A program made the position numbers and the translations under genes. A DNA stretch of 64,000 bases from an uncultured Erysipelotrichaceae bacterium (lineage in GTDB: Bacteria; Bacillota_I; Bacilli_A; Erysipelotrichales; Erysipelotrichaceae), in NCBI GenBank assembly GCA_944326795.1, contig CALVFJ010000005.1, positions 1-64,000 of the forward strand, in the 5' to 3' direction. Position 1 is the first letter of the stretch, and every line of letters begins with the position of its first letter. The notes beneath the pieces were generated by a model. The model ran no database searches. It saw only the letters and a list, made by a program, of their open reading frames with translations, and was not told where the DNA came from. Positions 44,251 through 53,254 of this stretch are shown here, piece by piece.

Positions 44251-44328
44251 GGCGGTTGTGGTGAAGCTGGTTAACACTCTAGATTGTGGCTCTAGCACTC
44301 GCGGGTTCGAGTCCCGTCAATCGCCCCA
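44251..44328 (+). tRNA. tRNA-His (anticodon GTG)
   Basis: Full cloverleaf. The anticodon stem CTAGA/TCTAG closes the loop TTGTGGC with anticodon GTG. The T arm is GCGGG/CCCGT around TTCGAGT. The extra 5' G (position -1) characteristic of tRNA-His is present and pairs with C73. The CCA end is encoded (44326-44328). The acceptor has one G-T wobble. The 3' end is the core of an integrase attachment site. Confidence 0.97.
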
Positions 44329-44362
44329 TTAGTAAATTAAAGGATTTCGAAAGAAATCCTTT
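44319..44362 (+). repeat. attL-like direct repeat at the tRNA-His 3' end
   Basis: A 44-bp sequence covering the last 10 bases of tRNA-His, the following spacer and the whole terminator stem. It recurs at 45085-45128 with two mismatches, in the same orientation, with an integrase gene between. Confidence 0.85.
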
Positions 44363-44368
44363 TTTTTA
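44339..44368 (+). terminator. Terminator of tRNA-His
   Basis: AAAGGATTTC (44339-44348), GAAA tetraloop and GAAATCCTTT (44353-44362) are followed by further T. The stem is part of the duplicated attachment sequence. Confidence 0.85.
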
Positions 44369-44473
44369 GCTGTTTTAGCTACTATTTGAATGTTTTTATT
44401 ATTATATCATGGTAGAAAATACCGCTATATTTGTCCTCAGTTTGTCATTAAAATGAGTAAATGTCCTCAGTTT

Positions 44474-45082
44474 TTAGTTAATTTTTTGCTTATTTAAAGC
44501 ATCACTTTTCAGCTCGCTTGAAGATCTTGCATAATCTATAGTCATATTTGTGTTGTTATGACCCATAAGTTCCATGACCGTTCTTATATCAACGTTATTG
44601 GTGATTAGATCAGTAGAGAACTGATGTCGGAGCTGATACATATTAAATTTGATACCATGCTGCTTGCATATATATCTAATTTTATTACCAACTTGACTAG
44701 AATTAAAATAATTGCCATTGTGATCAGCAAAAAGAATTTCATTTGGCTGCGCTTCTATTAGATCGTTAATTATATCATACAGTGCATTGGAAATAGGGAT
44801 GATCCTATTAGATTGTTCAGTTTTACATTGTCGTATAACATTATTTTCTCTTAGATTACTACCAATTTCTTTATTAATGCTAATTTCACGCTTAATTAAA
44901 TCTATATCGCTTTTATTTAGTTCGTAGCATTCACAAGGGCGCATTCCAGTAAAATATAACATTAACAATGTCTTAGCAACGATCATATTATCGAATTTGT
45001 TTGGTTTGCTGCTCGTTAATAGATGATTGATGATAATATCGAGTGTTTGATTGGAAGTAGTAAAACTACACTTAGAATACAT
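44474..45082 (-). pseudogene. Truncated tyrosine recombinase (integrase catalytic domain)
   Basis: A 202-residue protein consisting almost only of the catalytic domain. Arg48 (FTGMRPCECYEL), Lys87, Arg152 in YQLRHQF, His175 (LMGH) and the nucleophile Tyr184 (TIDYAR) are present. The His that normally opens box II (HxxR) is Tyr149 here. The SAM-like N-terminal core-binding domain is missing: a stop in the same frame lies just 5' of the ATG. The frame begins 2 bp from the right direct repeat. It is the sole gene left of an element integrated in tRNA-His and is probably not functional by itself. Confidence 0.8.
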
Positions 45083-45084
45083 TA

Positions 45085-45128
45085 AATCGTCCCATTAGTA
45101 AATTAAAGTATTTCGAAAGAAATCCTTT
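45085..45128 (+). repeat. attR-like direct repeat
   Basis: Copy of 44319-44362. It differs at 45090 (T for C, in the tRNA fragment) and at 45109 (T for G, in the former terminator stem). It keeps AATCG and CCCATTAG of the tRNA end. Confidence 0.85.
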
Positions 45129-45202
45129 AATTTGTTTCGATATTAGTTATGTTGCACATATAAGCTAGTTATTGTGACTACATGGTTTTTGACGATGGCA
45201 AG

Positions 45203-45211
45203 TGCTATAAT
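45203..45211 (+). promoter_or_regulatory. Extended -10 promoter of the DegV gene
   Basis: TGCTATAAT is an extended -10 element 19 bp upstream of the start codon; no good -35 box accompanies it. GAGGTGGAGAG is the ribosome binding site. Confidence 0.55.
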
Positions 45212-45229
45212 ATTTAGCGAGGTGGAGAG

Positions 45230-46069
45230 ATGAAAAAAATAGCAATTATGGTAGATTCCGGAGCTGATATTACCATAGATGAAGCGAAAGAAATGAATGT
45301 CTATGTTGTTAGGATGCCGGTAGTCGTAGATGGTGTTGAATATATCGAGGAAAAAGAGATCAATGCTGAGGAAATGGCTAAAAAGATGCGAAATGGCGCT
45401 ATTGCTAAAACATCACAGCCATTGCTGGGTGAAACGATGAAGATGTGGGACAAGGTATTAAAGGATTATGATGAAGTATTATTTATTCCTATTTCCAGTG
45501 GTATCAGCGGTACATATCAAACATCAAAAAGAGCAAGTGAGCAAGACGAATATAAAGGACGAGTATTTGTCATAGATTCAAAATTTGTCTGTGCTCCAAC
45601 GAAGATTTTAATCCAGTTTATAAAAGAAATGATCAAAGCGGGATATGATGGTGAACAAATCATGCAGAAAGTAGAAAAAGAAGCAGAGATGTTTGCGATA
45701 ATCGTTCCTGAAGATCTTGTTTATTTAAAACGTGGAGGAAGAATATCTAATGCGGCAGCCATGTTAGGAAATTTATTGAAGATCGTACCAGTATTAAAAG
45801 TAGAGAATGGTGCAATTGATGTACAGACAAAAGTAAGAACCATAAGCAAGGCCTATCAAGTTGCTATGAATACGGTAGCAGATGTAGACAATAAAGATGA
45901 TTATGTTTGGTTAATGCTATCTTGCGATACAGATATCGAAAAATACAAAGAAGAATTTTCGAAGATATGTGGACATGAGGTTATTACTGATTCTATCAAA
46001 GCAGTTGTTATGTCACACACCGGACCAGGAACATTTGCCTGCGGACGCGTAAAGAAAATAAAGATCTAA
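45230..46069 (+). CDS. DegV family fatty-acid-binding protein
   Basis: DegV/FakB proteins hold a fatty acid for phosphorylation by FakA. Visible features: IAIMVDSGADIT, the fatty-acid head-group block AKTSQPLLGE, FIPISSGISGTYQT, VIDSKFVCAPT, the LKRGGRIS segment, and SHTGPGTFACG near the C-terminus. The 279-residue length is normal. No fakA gene is in the window, so the lipid preference and partner are unknown. Confidence 0.93.
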   Translation: MKKIAIMVDSGADITIDEAKEMNVYVVRMPVVVDGVEYIEEKEINAEEMAKKMRNGAIAKTSQPLLGETMKMWDKVLKDYDEVLFIPISSGISGTYQTSKRASEQDEYKGRVFVIDSKFVCAPTKILIQFIKEMIKAGYDGEQIMQKVEKEAEMFAIIVPEDLVYLKRGGRISNAAAMLGNLLKIVPVLKVENGAIDVQTKVRTISKAYQVAMNTVADVDNKDDYVWLMLSCDTDIEKYKEEFSKICGHEVITDSIKAVVMSHTGPGTFACGRVKKIKI

Positions 46070-46092
46070 CTTCACGAAAGTGAAGTTTTCTT
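46068..46092 (+). terminator. Terminator after the DegV gene
   Basis: AACTTCAC (46068-46075), GAAA loop and GTGAAGTT (46080-46087) followed by TTC. It overlaps the stop codon; the T tract is short, so read-through into the YgjP-like gene is likely. Confidence 0.6.
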
Positions 46093-46098
46093 ATTAAT

Positions 46099-46755
46099 AT
46101 GATAACGATAAACGATAAAACATTTTCAATTGTTATAAAATATAAGCATATTAAAAATATGTATCTTCGTTTAAAAGGAGATACTATTGAAGTATCTGCT
46201 AATTATTTGGTATCTAAAGAAAAGATCATCTTATTTGTTAATAGCAAAGCAAAATGGATATATGACCACTATCAAAAAAATGCTTTAAAACCTAAAAATA
46301 TTGATATGACTATGAACAAGATTCGTCTTTTTGGTCAAGAATATGAACTTTATATTAGTATACAAAAGAAAATTGGTTGGAAACTAGAAAATAATAAACT
46401 ATATATTTTTAGCAAGACTAATGAAAATGAACAAATTGAAAAAATTATTCATAAAGCTTTAAAAGAATTGCTAAAGGTGCAGATACAACCAATGATAGCA
46501 AAATGGAATATGGTCTTTGAGCGTGATCCTACAATTGTAATAAAAAAGTTAAAAAGCAAATGGGGCATTTGCTATGTCAATAACAATAAGGTTGTATTAT
46601 CAAGTAATTTAGCTCATTACCCTTTGGTAGCAATTGATGCTGTTATCTTACATGAATATGCACATTTTAGATGTGCAGATCATTCTGCAAAATTCTATGA
46701 AATAGTATATAATTATATGCAAGATTATGATGCATATAAAAAGTTATTAAATTAA
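46099..46755 (+). CDS. YgjP-like (DUF45) zinc metallopeptidase
   Basis: A 218-residue protein. The zinc motif HEYAHFRCADHSAKFY provides HExxH and a downstream His, preceded by the family block KLKSKWGICYVNNNKVVLSSNL. An N-terminal strand-rich region starts at the first residue. There is no signal peptide, so it acts in the cytosol. The biological target of this family is not known. It is 11 bp upstream of the mscS gene. Confidence 0.88.
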   Translation: MITINDKTFSIVIKYKHIKNMYLRLKGDTIEVSANYLVSKEKIILFVNSKAKWIYDHYQKNALKPKNIDMTMNKIRLFGQEYELYISIQKKIGWKLENNKLYIFSKTNENEQIEKIIHKALKELLKVQIQPMIAKWNMVFERDPTIVIKKLKSKWGICYVNNNKVVLSSNLAHYPLVAIDAVILHEYAHFRCADHSAKFYEIVYNYMQDYDAYKKLLN

Positions 46756-46766
46756 AGGAGCTTATT

Positions 46767-47621
46767 ATGAGTGATTTGCTTTTTGCTGAAACTAAATATT
46801 TTAAGCATGGTTTAGTTTATTTTTTGATAAATTTAGTTATTTTGTACATTATAGCCTTTGTTTTTGATAAATCAATTAAATTTTTGGTAGACAAACAAAT
46901 GCAAAAAAAAGGGAAAAAAGCTGGTAATTTATTATTTATCTATAAAGTATTAAAAACTGCTGGTTATAGCTTAGCAGTTTTGTTGGCGTTATTTGAAATC
47001 AAATTATTCAGCAGTTTTACTGTTGCAGTGTTAGGGGCATCAGGAATCTTTGCTGCAATCGCAGGTCTTGCAGCACAGGAATCATTAGGCAATTTAATAA
47101 GTGGTTTTTTCTTATCGATGTTTCAACCATTTAATTTAGGAGATTTGATCACAATCAAAAGCGAACAAATCACAGGAACAGTAGTAGAGTTAGGCTTAAG
47201 GCATACGGTCATTAACACTTATGAGAATACTCGGATCGTAATTCCTAACAGTAGGATGAATAGCGCTATAATCGAGAATAAAGCTTTTGAAGAAGTTAAT
47301 TATAATAATTTTTTATACTTGAGCATAAGCTATGATTCCGATATTGATAAAGCCAAAGAAATAATAATAAAGAACTGTTCGAAGCATCCATTGGTAATTG
47401 ATAATCGAACCGAAGCAGAAAAATTAGATCGCAAACCAATTGTTAATATTTTTATTACAGATCTAGGGGAATATGCTGTTCAGTTACGGGCAACGATAAT
47501 CACATCGAATGTTAGTGACGGTTTTACGGCATTAAGTGATTTACGTGAAAGCATTAAGAAAGATTTTGATGCGAATGGAATCGAAATTCCATTTCCTACT
47601 CAAATCATAAAGTACCAATAA
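46767..47621 (+). CDS. Small-conductance mechanosensitive channel (MscS family)
   Basis: Membrane channel that opens on hypo-osmotic stress. Three predicted helices; the pore-lining TM3 is ASGIFAAIAGLAAQESLGNLI, with the expected Gly/Ala packing. The beta domain follows (PFNLGDLITIKSEQITGTVVELGLRHTVI), then VIPNSRMNSAIIEN. The 284-residue length is typical. Its 3' end overlaps the convergent nucleoside kinase gene by 17 bp, with no terminator between. Confidence 0.92.
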   Translation: MSDLLFAETKYFKHGLVYFLINLVILYIIAFVFDKSIKFLVDKQMQKKGKKAGNLLFIYKVLKTAGYSLAVLLALFEIKLFSSFTVAVLGASGIFAAIAGLAAQESLGNLISGFFLSMFQPFNLGDLITIKSEQITGTVVELGLRHTVINTYENTRIVIPNSRMNSAIIENKAFEEVNYNNFLYLSISYDSDIDKAKEIIIKNCSKHPLVIDNRTEAEKLDRKPIVNIFITDLGEYAVQLRATIITSNVSDGFTALSDLRESIKKDFDANGIEIPFPTQIIKYQ

Positions 47622-49197
47622 ATTCTTTTAAGATTGAATCGCTAGGAATTACTGATGCATCACCTGGTATAAAGAAATTCAGAATTCTTTTGATCCGTTG
47701 AGCATCAATATATTCTGGGCGATTTTTTTCAACTTTTTCTAGTAATGGAATTAAGATGTTACGAAATATCGGCATTTCATATGTCATGGAAGTATTGATT
47801 ATCCAGTTAGCTTCTTCTTGATATGGATAGATATATAAGTTTTCACCATTTTTGACATTTGGCCATTGTTTGATAGTATTTTCTATGCTTTGATTTCGAT
47901 ATTGAATATCTCTGGTCATTCTTCTTATTAAACGATAATCACTGGTAGAGATATAGTTGTGATTATCAAGATTTAAATGAGTTAAGGCATTGATATATAT
48001 TTTATATTTACAAGTTTCACATATTTGCTGAGTAGTCATAGGATTTAATGCATGTAGTCCTTCAATCAGCAAAATTTGGTTGTCTTTTAATATAGTAGCT
48101 TCAGAAGCAAAATGTTTTTTGCCTTCGATAAAATTAAATGTTGGAAGATAACAAGAAAGACCATTTAATAGATCATTAATAGTTTCATTAAATAGTTTTA
48201 GATCGATGCAGGTTATGTTTTCAAAATCATAGCTTCCATCAGGTAGCAATGGTGTTTGCTCACGTTCTAGAAAAAAATCATCAAGAGATAAGCTTAGGGC
48301 AGCAAACCCGTGATTCTCAAGGTGTTGTTGAATTCTTTTTGTAAGGGTGGTTTTACCGCTGCTAGATGGTCCTGATATCAGGATCACTCGATGATTTTTA
48401 TTTTTTAAAAAATCATCAACCATATCATCTATATCATTTTTTAATCGTTTTTCATCATAATTTGCAAGTTTAGGATAATTACCATTTTCTATTATTTTGT
48501 TGATATCAGTAATAGTAGAAATGCCATTAACGATGGCTTGCATTTCAAAACGTTTAAAGATTTGTAAAAGTTTATCTTGAGGAATGAAAGGGCCAGAATT
48601 TATAGATAGCCATATACCGTCATGGTATCTTTGTAGCTGATAATTTGTGATATAACTAGTATCAGGAAGCAAAACACCATAAAAATAACCATAGCTATCT
48701 TCTAATTGGTAAATGCTGCATTCTTTGCTGTTTCGATAGCTAAGTAATGCTGAAGTATCATCCATGCCGTTTGCTTTAAAGAAGTTTATTGCTTGCGATA
48801 TAGGAACGATATAATGCGAAATAATGGCTTTATCTGCAATTATTTTTTGAATTTGCTCGTTAATTAATCGAATATCTTCATCATTTACTTGATGATCATT
48901 GATGTTAATAAACTGACCATGTGATATTGAATGGCGAATTATAGCTTGTTTGTTCCATAATTTTTTTATGACATGAATAAGTATAAAATCAAGGGTTCGA
49001 GTATAGATCAATTTTCCATCACTATCATCTTTATATATAAACGAAAGCTCACCATCTTGATCAATTATGTGATCGATAGCGTATACTTTATGGTTAAATA
49101 CAATGCCATATATGGATCTATTACCATTAATTAATTGTTTGGCAGAGATTTTTGTATCAAATCGTTGTTCTTTATTATTAATTGTTAATGTAAACAT
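47605..49197 (-). CDS. Nucleoside kinase with ThrRS-like N-terminal domains
   Basis: The N-terminal 240 or so residues resemble the TGS and editing-like regions of threonyl-tRNA synthetase (HSISHGQFININ; YYGVLLPDTSYI). The C-terminal half is a uridine kinase/phosphoribulokinase-type P-loop kinase with GPSSSGKTTLTKR and LDDFFLEREQTPLLPDGSYDFE. This fusion is known in Bacillota and Thermotoga as a nucleoside kinase of uncertain substrate. I start at the second Met (49197) because AAGAGG is 7 bp away; the first ATG (49203) is only 1-2 bp from it. About 530 residues. Confidence 0.87.
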   Translation of the reverse strand: MFTLTINNKEQRFDTKISAKQLINGNRSIYGIVFNHKVYAIDHIIDQDGELSFIYKDDSDGKLIYTRTLDFILIHVIKKLWNKQAIIRHSISHGQFININDHQVNDEDIRLINEQIQKIIADKAIISHYIVPISQAINFFKANGMDDTSALLSYRNSKECSIYQLEDSYGYFYGVLLPDTSYITNYQLQRYHDGIWLSINSGPFIPQDKLLQIFKRFEMQAIVNGISTITDINKIIENGNYPKLANYDEKRLKNDIDDMVDDFLKNKNHRVILISGPSSSGKTTLTKRIQQHLENHGFAALSLSLDDFFLEREQTPLLPDGSYDFENITCIDLKLFNETINDLLNGLSCYLPTFNFIEGKKHFASEATILKDNQILLIEGLHALNPMTTQQICETCKYKIYINALTHLNLDNHNYISTSDYRLIRRMTRDIQYRNQSIENTIKQWPNVKNGENLYIYPYQEEANWIINTSMTYEMPIFRNILIPLLEKVEKNRPEYIDAQRIKRILNFFIPGDASVIPSDSILKEFIGTL

Positions 49198-49307
49198 AAA
49201 CATACCTCTTTTTATTAATATATCATTTTTGCATAAATTTAACTATAATTTTACATTTTTACGTTATGATATTGATATAATATATAAAGAATAGGTGGGA
49301 TGATAAA

Positions 49308-50219
49308 ATGAATATCGGAATAATTGATGTCGGATCAAATACCATGCGTTTATCAATATATAAGATAAAAAATAATAATTCGTTTGACAATATCATGAAT
49401 AAAAAGGAAATGGTTGGACTTGCTGGATATATTGAAGACGGAAAGATGAGCGAAAGTGGAATTAATCGCGCAATCGAAACATTATTGAAATTTAAAGAAA
49501 TAGCTTTGGAATTTCATATTGAAAGAATTCATGTCTTAGCAACTGCACCTTTTAGAAATATCGAAAATACTGAAGAATGCATTAGAAGGATTAATGAAAG
49601 TACAGGATTAGCTATCGATGCTATTAGTGGGGAGAAAGAAGCAGAATTAGATTTTAGTGGTGCTTTATTAGGAAATGAGCTAAACGATGGTTTGCTGATT
49701 GATATTGGCGGAGGATCGACTGAATTAGTTTGTTTTAAAGAAAAAAAGATTTTGCAAGCAATTTCATTACCTATTGGTTCTCTTAGCGCATATAATCGTT
49801 TCTTTAAAACTTTATATCCTACCAAAAAAGCTCAGAATGAATTAAAAGAACATGTTGAAAATCTACTTAAGATCGCGGATTTTATGAAAACGCAAGATAC
49901 ACGGGTAATCATTGGTGTTGGCGGTACGATTAGAGCATGTAATAAGATCTTCATGCGCGCACATGCATTAAAAAATAATCATGCAATCACAAATGAAGAA
50001 GTCAAAGAAGTTGTACAGCTCGTTAAAAATATGCAAGGCAAAAATCTTGATATGATATTAAAAACTTGTCCTGATCGAATTCATACGATCTTGCCTGGAA
50101 TGATCATCTTAAAAACGATCATTAAACGATTTGGCGGAGAAAATATCATAATTAGTCATTATGGAGTAAGAGAAGGTTATCTAGCTGAACAGATGGCAAA
50201 AGGAGAATATAATGCCTAA
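49308..50219 (+). CDS. ppx: Exopolyphosphatase (Ppx/GppA family)
   Basis: Hydrolyses polyphosphate, possibly also pppGpp. ASKHA-fold motifs: IGIIDVGSNTMRLSIY (phosphate 1), ATAPFRNIENTEE, the catalytic GEKEAELDFSGALL, and IDIGGGSTELV (phosphate 2). At 303 residues it is the short form, without the C-terminal HD-like domain of enteric Ppx. AGGTGGGATG precedes the ATG. It overlaps ppk by 8 bp, so synthesis and degradation enzymes are coupled. Confidence 0.93.
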   Translation: MNIGIIDVGSNTMRLSIYKIKNNNSFDNIMNKKEMVGLAGYIEDGKMSESGINRAIETLLKFKEIALEFHIERIHVLATAPFRNIENTEECIRRINESTGLAIDAISGEKEAELDFSGALLGNELNDGLLIDIGGGSTELVCFKEKKILQAISLPIGSLSAYNRFFKTLYPTKKAQNELKEHVENLLKIADFMKTQDTRVIIGVGGTIRACNKIFMRAHALKNNHAITNEEVKEVVQLVKNMQGKNLDMILKTCPDRIHTILPGMIILKTIIKRFGGENIIISHYGVREGYLAEQMAKGEYNA

Positions 50220-52320
50220 AAGAGACTATAGTATTACAAAAAATCGTGAACTATCATGGCTGCAATTTGATGAGCGCGTCTTAGATGAAGCAACTTTTCC
50301 TTTTGTTCCTTTATTTGAAAGATTAAAATTTGTCGCAATATTTACTAGCAATCTTGATGAATTTTATATGATCAGGGTTGGTTCTTTGAATGACCTATTG
50401 GATCTAAAAAGTGATCATATCGACAATAAGAGCGGAATGGATGATAAAGAGCAGCTAAGAGCCATTTATGCATTAACGAATAAATTAATAATCAAAAAAG
50501 ATATTATATATAATAATTTAAAACATGAATTAGATTACAAAGGAATACATTTATTAGATATCAATGAAATTGATCGTAATCAAAAAAAATTGTTGAATCG
50601 CCAATTTGAACAACAAATTCAGCCAATTCTTTCACCGATGATCATTGATAGTCATCATCCATTTCCTCATTTACAAAACAAAAAACTTTATATTGCTGTT
50701 TTATTGAAGTTAAAAAATAAGATTTCTTTGGGTATCGTTGGAATTCCAACGAGTAATCGTTTGATCGAAATTGGGGAAAATAGCTATGTTTTTTTAGAAA
50801 AATTAATATCATACAAATGTGATAGCATCTTTAAAGCAGATGAAATTTTAGAAAAAGCTATTATATGCGTTACTAGAAATGGAGATATCGATGTTACTTC
50901 TGAGATCTTGGATCAAATGGATGATTATCGTGATTATATGCAAAACGTTATCAAAAAACGCAAGCGCCTGGCACCAGTAAGATTAGAAATTCAGGGCAAT
51001 CTTAGTGAAAAAGGAAAAGATATCTTATTAAAAGCTTTAGATCTAAAAAATTATCAATTGTTTGAAAGCATTTCACCCTTAGATATGAGCTTTGTCTATG
51101 GTCTTTGCAAGAAATATGATAAAAAATATCCGGAATTATTTTATAACTCATATATTGCTCCATTCCCTAAAGAATATGATCAAGATGATTCAATAATCAA
51201 TCAGCTGCTGAAGGAAGATATGTTATTGTATTATCCATATGAATCTGTAACGACTTTTTTACGGTTATTAAAGGCTGCTGCCGAAGATGAAAGAGTTGTT
51301 TCTATAAAGATAACATTGTATCGTTTAGCTAATCCTAGCAAAGTTATCGAGTATTTATGCCAAGCTGCTGAAAATGGAAAAGCTGTTACGGTCTTAATAG
51401 AGCTAAAGGCTCGCTTTGATGAGCAAAACAATATTGATTGGGCACAGGTCTTAGAAGAAAATGGCTGTAATGTGATGTATGGATTTGATGAATATAAAGT
51501 TCATAGCAAGATATGTTTAATTACTTTAAAGACCTCTCATCATATTCGACATATCGTACAGATTGGTACAGGAAATTATAATGAAAAAACAGCAAAATTA
51601 TATACTGATCTATGCTTAATGAGCGCAAGTGCTGAGCTTGCAGAAGACGCACATAATTTTTTTGATAATATGGCACAAGGAATTCTTGATGGAAAATATC
51701 GTAACTTATTGGTTGCTCCAAATCATCTAAAAGATCAAATAATCAAAATGATCGATGAGCAAATTGCATTAAAAGAAAACGGTTATATCTTTATGAAGCT
51801 GAATTCTTTAAGTGACATTGATATTATTGATAAATTTGTCGAAGCTTCCCAAGCTAAGGTGAAAATAGAGCTTGTGGTGCGCGGAATATGTTGCTTGGTT
51901 CCGGGAATACCGCAAAAAACGGATAATATAACGATACGTTCGATCGTAGGACGTTATCTTGAACATGCAAGGATTTATGTTTTTGGTAAAAGAGGAAATG
52001 ATAAGGTATATATCGCAAGTGCCGATATGATGACCCGTAATACTGAAAACAGGGTAGAAGTAGCAGCGCCTATATATAATTCAAAGCTGAAGGGAAAAAT
52101 ATATGAAATCATCGATATAAGTTTGAAAGATAATGTTGGGGCACGTTTGCTAGGTAATGATGGTCAATATCATCATATCCATGATCAAAATATCACTATT
52201 AATAGTCAAGAGGAATTAATGAGATGGGCGATAGAAAATGCCGATCATAAGATTAATAAAAGAAAACCATTATGGAAAAAAATTACTAAAATCATCAAGA
52301 CATTTACGAAAAAGCATTGA
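50212..52320 (+). CDS. ppk: Polyphosphate kinase 1
   Basis: Reversibly polymerises phosphate from ATP. The N-terminal block NRELSWLQFDERVLDEA and FTSNLDEFYMIRVGSL are PPK1 signatures; the catalytic HKD-like histidine is in VHSKICLI, and GTGNYNEKTAKLYTDLCLM follows. The 702-residue length is standard. It ends at a terminator formed by its last codons. Confidence 0.97.
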   Translation: MPKRDYSITKNRELSWLQFDERVLDEATFPFVPLFERLKFVAIFTSNLDEFYMIRVGSLNDLLDLKSDHIDNKSGMDDKEQLRAIYALTNKLIIKKDIIYNNLKHELDYKGIHLLDINEIDRNQKKLLNRQFEQQIQPILSPMIIDSHHPFPHLQNKKLYIAVLLKLKNKISLGIVGIPTSNRLIEIGENSYVFLEKLISYKCDSIFKADEILEKAIICVTRNGDIDVTSEILDQMDDYRDYMQNVIKKRKRLAPVRLEIQGNLSEKGKDILLKALDLKNYQLFESISPLDMSFVYGLCKKYDKKYPELFYNSYIAPFPKEYDQDDSIINQLLKEDMLLYYPYESVTTFLRLLKAAAEDERVVSIKITLYRLANPSKVIEYLCQAAENGKAVTVLIELKARFDEQNNIDWAQVLEENGCNVMYGFDEYKVHSKICLITLKTSHHIRHIVQIGTGNYNEKTAKLYTDLCLMSASAELAEDAHNFFDNMAQGILDGKYRNLLVAPNHLKDQIIKMIDEQIALKENGYIFMKLNSLSDIDIIDKFVEASQAKVKIELVVRGICCLVPGIPQKTDNITIRSIVGRYLEHARIYVFGKRGNDKVYIASADMMTRNTENRVEVAAPIYNSKLKGKIYEIIDISLKDNVGARLLGNDGQYHHIHDQNITINSQEELMRWAIENADHKINKRKPLWKKITKIIKTFTKKH

Positions 52321-52343
52321 AAATATTTTCAATGCTTTTTTTG
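52312..52343 (+). terminator. Terminator after ppk
   Basis: AAGCATTGAAAA (from 52312) pairs with TTTTCAATGCTT across a 2-nt loop and continues into seven T. The stem includes the ppk stop codon. Confidence 0.85.
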
Positions 52344-52353
52344 AAAAAAAATG

Positions 52354-52381
52354 TTGCATTTATTATGAAAACGTTTACAAT
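52354..52381 (+). promoter_or_regulatory. Promoter with a perfect cre box, EF-G paralogue operon
   Basis: TTGCAT (52354-52359), 16-bp spacer and TACAAT (52376-52381). TGAAAACGTTTACA at 52366-52379 fits the catabolite-responsive element consensus TGWAANCGNTNWCA at every position and overlaps the spacer and -10 box, the position of a CcpA repressor site. Confidence 0.7.
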
Positions 52382-52417
52382 ATAATTATAGATATCATAC
52401 AGACTGGAGAAATTATC

Positions 52418-52519
52418 ATGAATAGAGTAGTAAGAAATATTTTATATATGGATAATACAAAAAATGATGTTTTCAATGAGGTTTGTTTGAAAGTTGAGAG
52501 TGTTTTTAAGGTGGACTAA
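52418..52519 (+). CDS. 33-residue ORF, first in the EF-G paralogue operon
   Basis: Starts MNRVVRNILYMDNTKNDVFN and ends FKVD. TGGAGA lies about 9 bp before the ATG and the promoter above is correctly placed for it. It has no signal peptide or membrane helix. No family is recognised; it may be a short regulatory or leader peptide, or an untranslated chance frame. Confidence 0.4.
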   Translation: MNRVVRNILYMDNTKNDVFNEVCLKVESVFKVD

Positions 52520-52575
52520 TGTGTCTATCTTTTTTTTACTACTTAACAGTTTGATTCAAAAGGAGGTATATAATT

Positions 52576-53244
52576 ATGGACCAAACTAATTTAGAATTTT
52601 TTGAAGCAGCAGCAAGAGGAGATTTTGCTAAAGTATGCTCAACCGTTGCTCGTGGAGCAAATGTAAACATTGCTAATGGCGATGGCAGAACTGCTTTGAT
52701 GCGCAGCGCTAAACGTGGATATGAGGATATCGTTCGTTTCTTGTTGGATAATGGTGCCAATGCGCGTGCACGAGATAAGAACAATAAGACAGCTTTAATG
52801 AATGCCGCCAAAAAAGGCCATCTATCAATTTGCCGTTTATTGGTACATGCAGGTGCTGATGTGAATTCTCACGATAATAAAGGCAGAACTGCTTTGATGC
52901 GAGCAGCGTTCCTTGGAGAAACAGATGTTGTAATGTATTTAGTTGATAAAGGCGCTAATATTGATGCCGCTGATAGCGAAGGGCGAACAGCTTTGATGGA
53001 AGCAACAAATGCCTATAAGGTTGATGTCATAAAATATCTGATTGAAAAAGGTGCTAATGTAAATGCTTTTGATAATCGTGGCTGTACGACCTTAATGAGA
53101 GCAGCATATAGTGGATATCGTGATCTTGTTGCGTATCTATTAGAAAATGGAGCTGATAAAGAAATTCTAGATAACGAAGGAAACAAAGCCATTCACTATG
53201 TTCGCAAAGAATGCTTTGAAGATCTAAAGGATCTGCTGAAATAG
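52576..53244 (+). CDS. Ankyrin-repeat protein
   Basis: Almost the whole 222-residue protein is about six ankyrin repeats with consensus DGRTALMRAAxxGxxDVVxYLLxxGANVN (for example GRTALMRSAKRGYEDIVRFL and GRTALMRAAFLGETDVVMYL). No signal peptide or membrane segment, so probably a cytosolic protein-binding scaffold. AAAAGGAGG precedes the ATG. The stop lies 10 bp before the EF-G paralogue, which is the obvious candidate partner or client. Confidence 0.9.
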   Translation: MDQTNLEFFEAAARGDFAKVCSTVARGANVNIANGDGRTALMRSAKRGYEDIVRFLLDNGANARARDKNNKTALMNAAKKGHLSICRLLVHAGADVNSHDNKGRTALMRAAFLGETDVVMYLVDKGANIDAADSEGRTALMEATNAYKVDVIKYLIEKGANVNAFDNRGCTTLMRAAYSGYRDLVAYLLENGADKEILDNEGNKAIHYVRKECFEDLKDLLK

Positions 53245-53254
53245 GAGAATTGAT

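Larger units (their letters stand above)
44319..45128. mobile_element. Remnant integrated element in tRNA-His
   Basis: An 810-bp unit bounded by 44-bp direct repeats, the left one formed by the 3' end of tRNA-His, with only a truncated integrase between them. The boundaries fit classical tRNA-targeted integration followed by loss of nearly all cargo. Confidence 0.75.
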
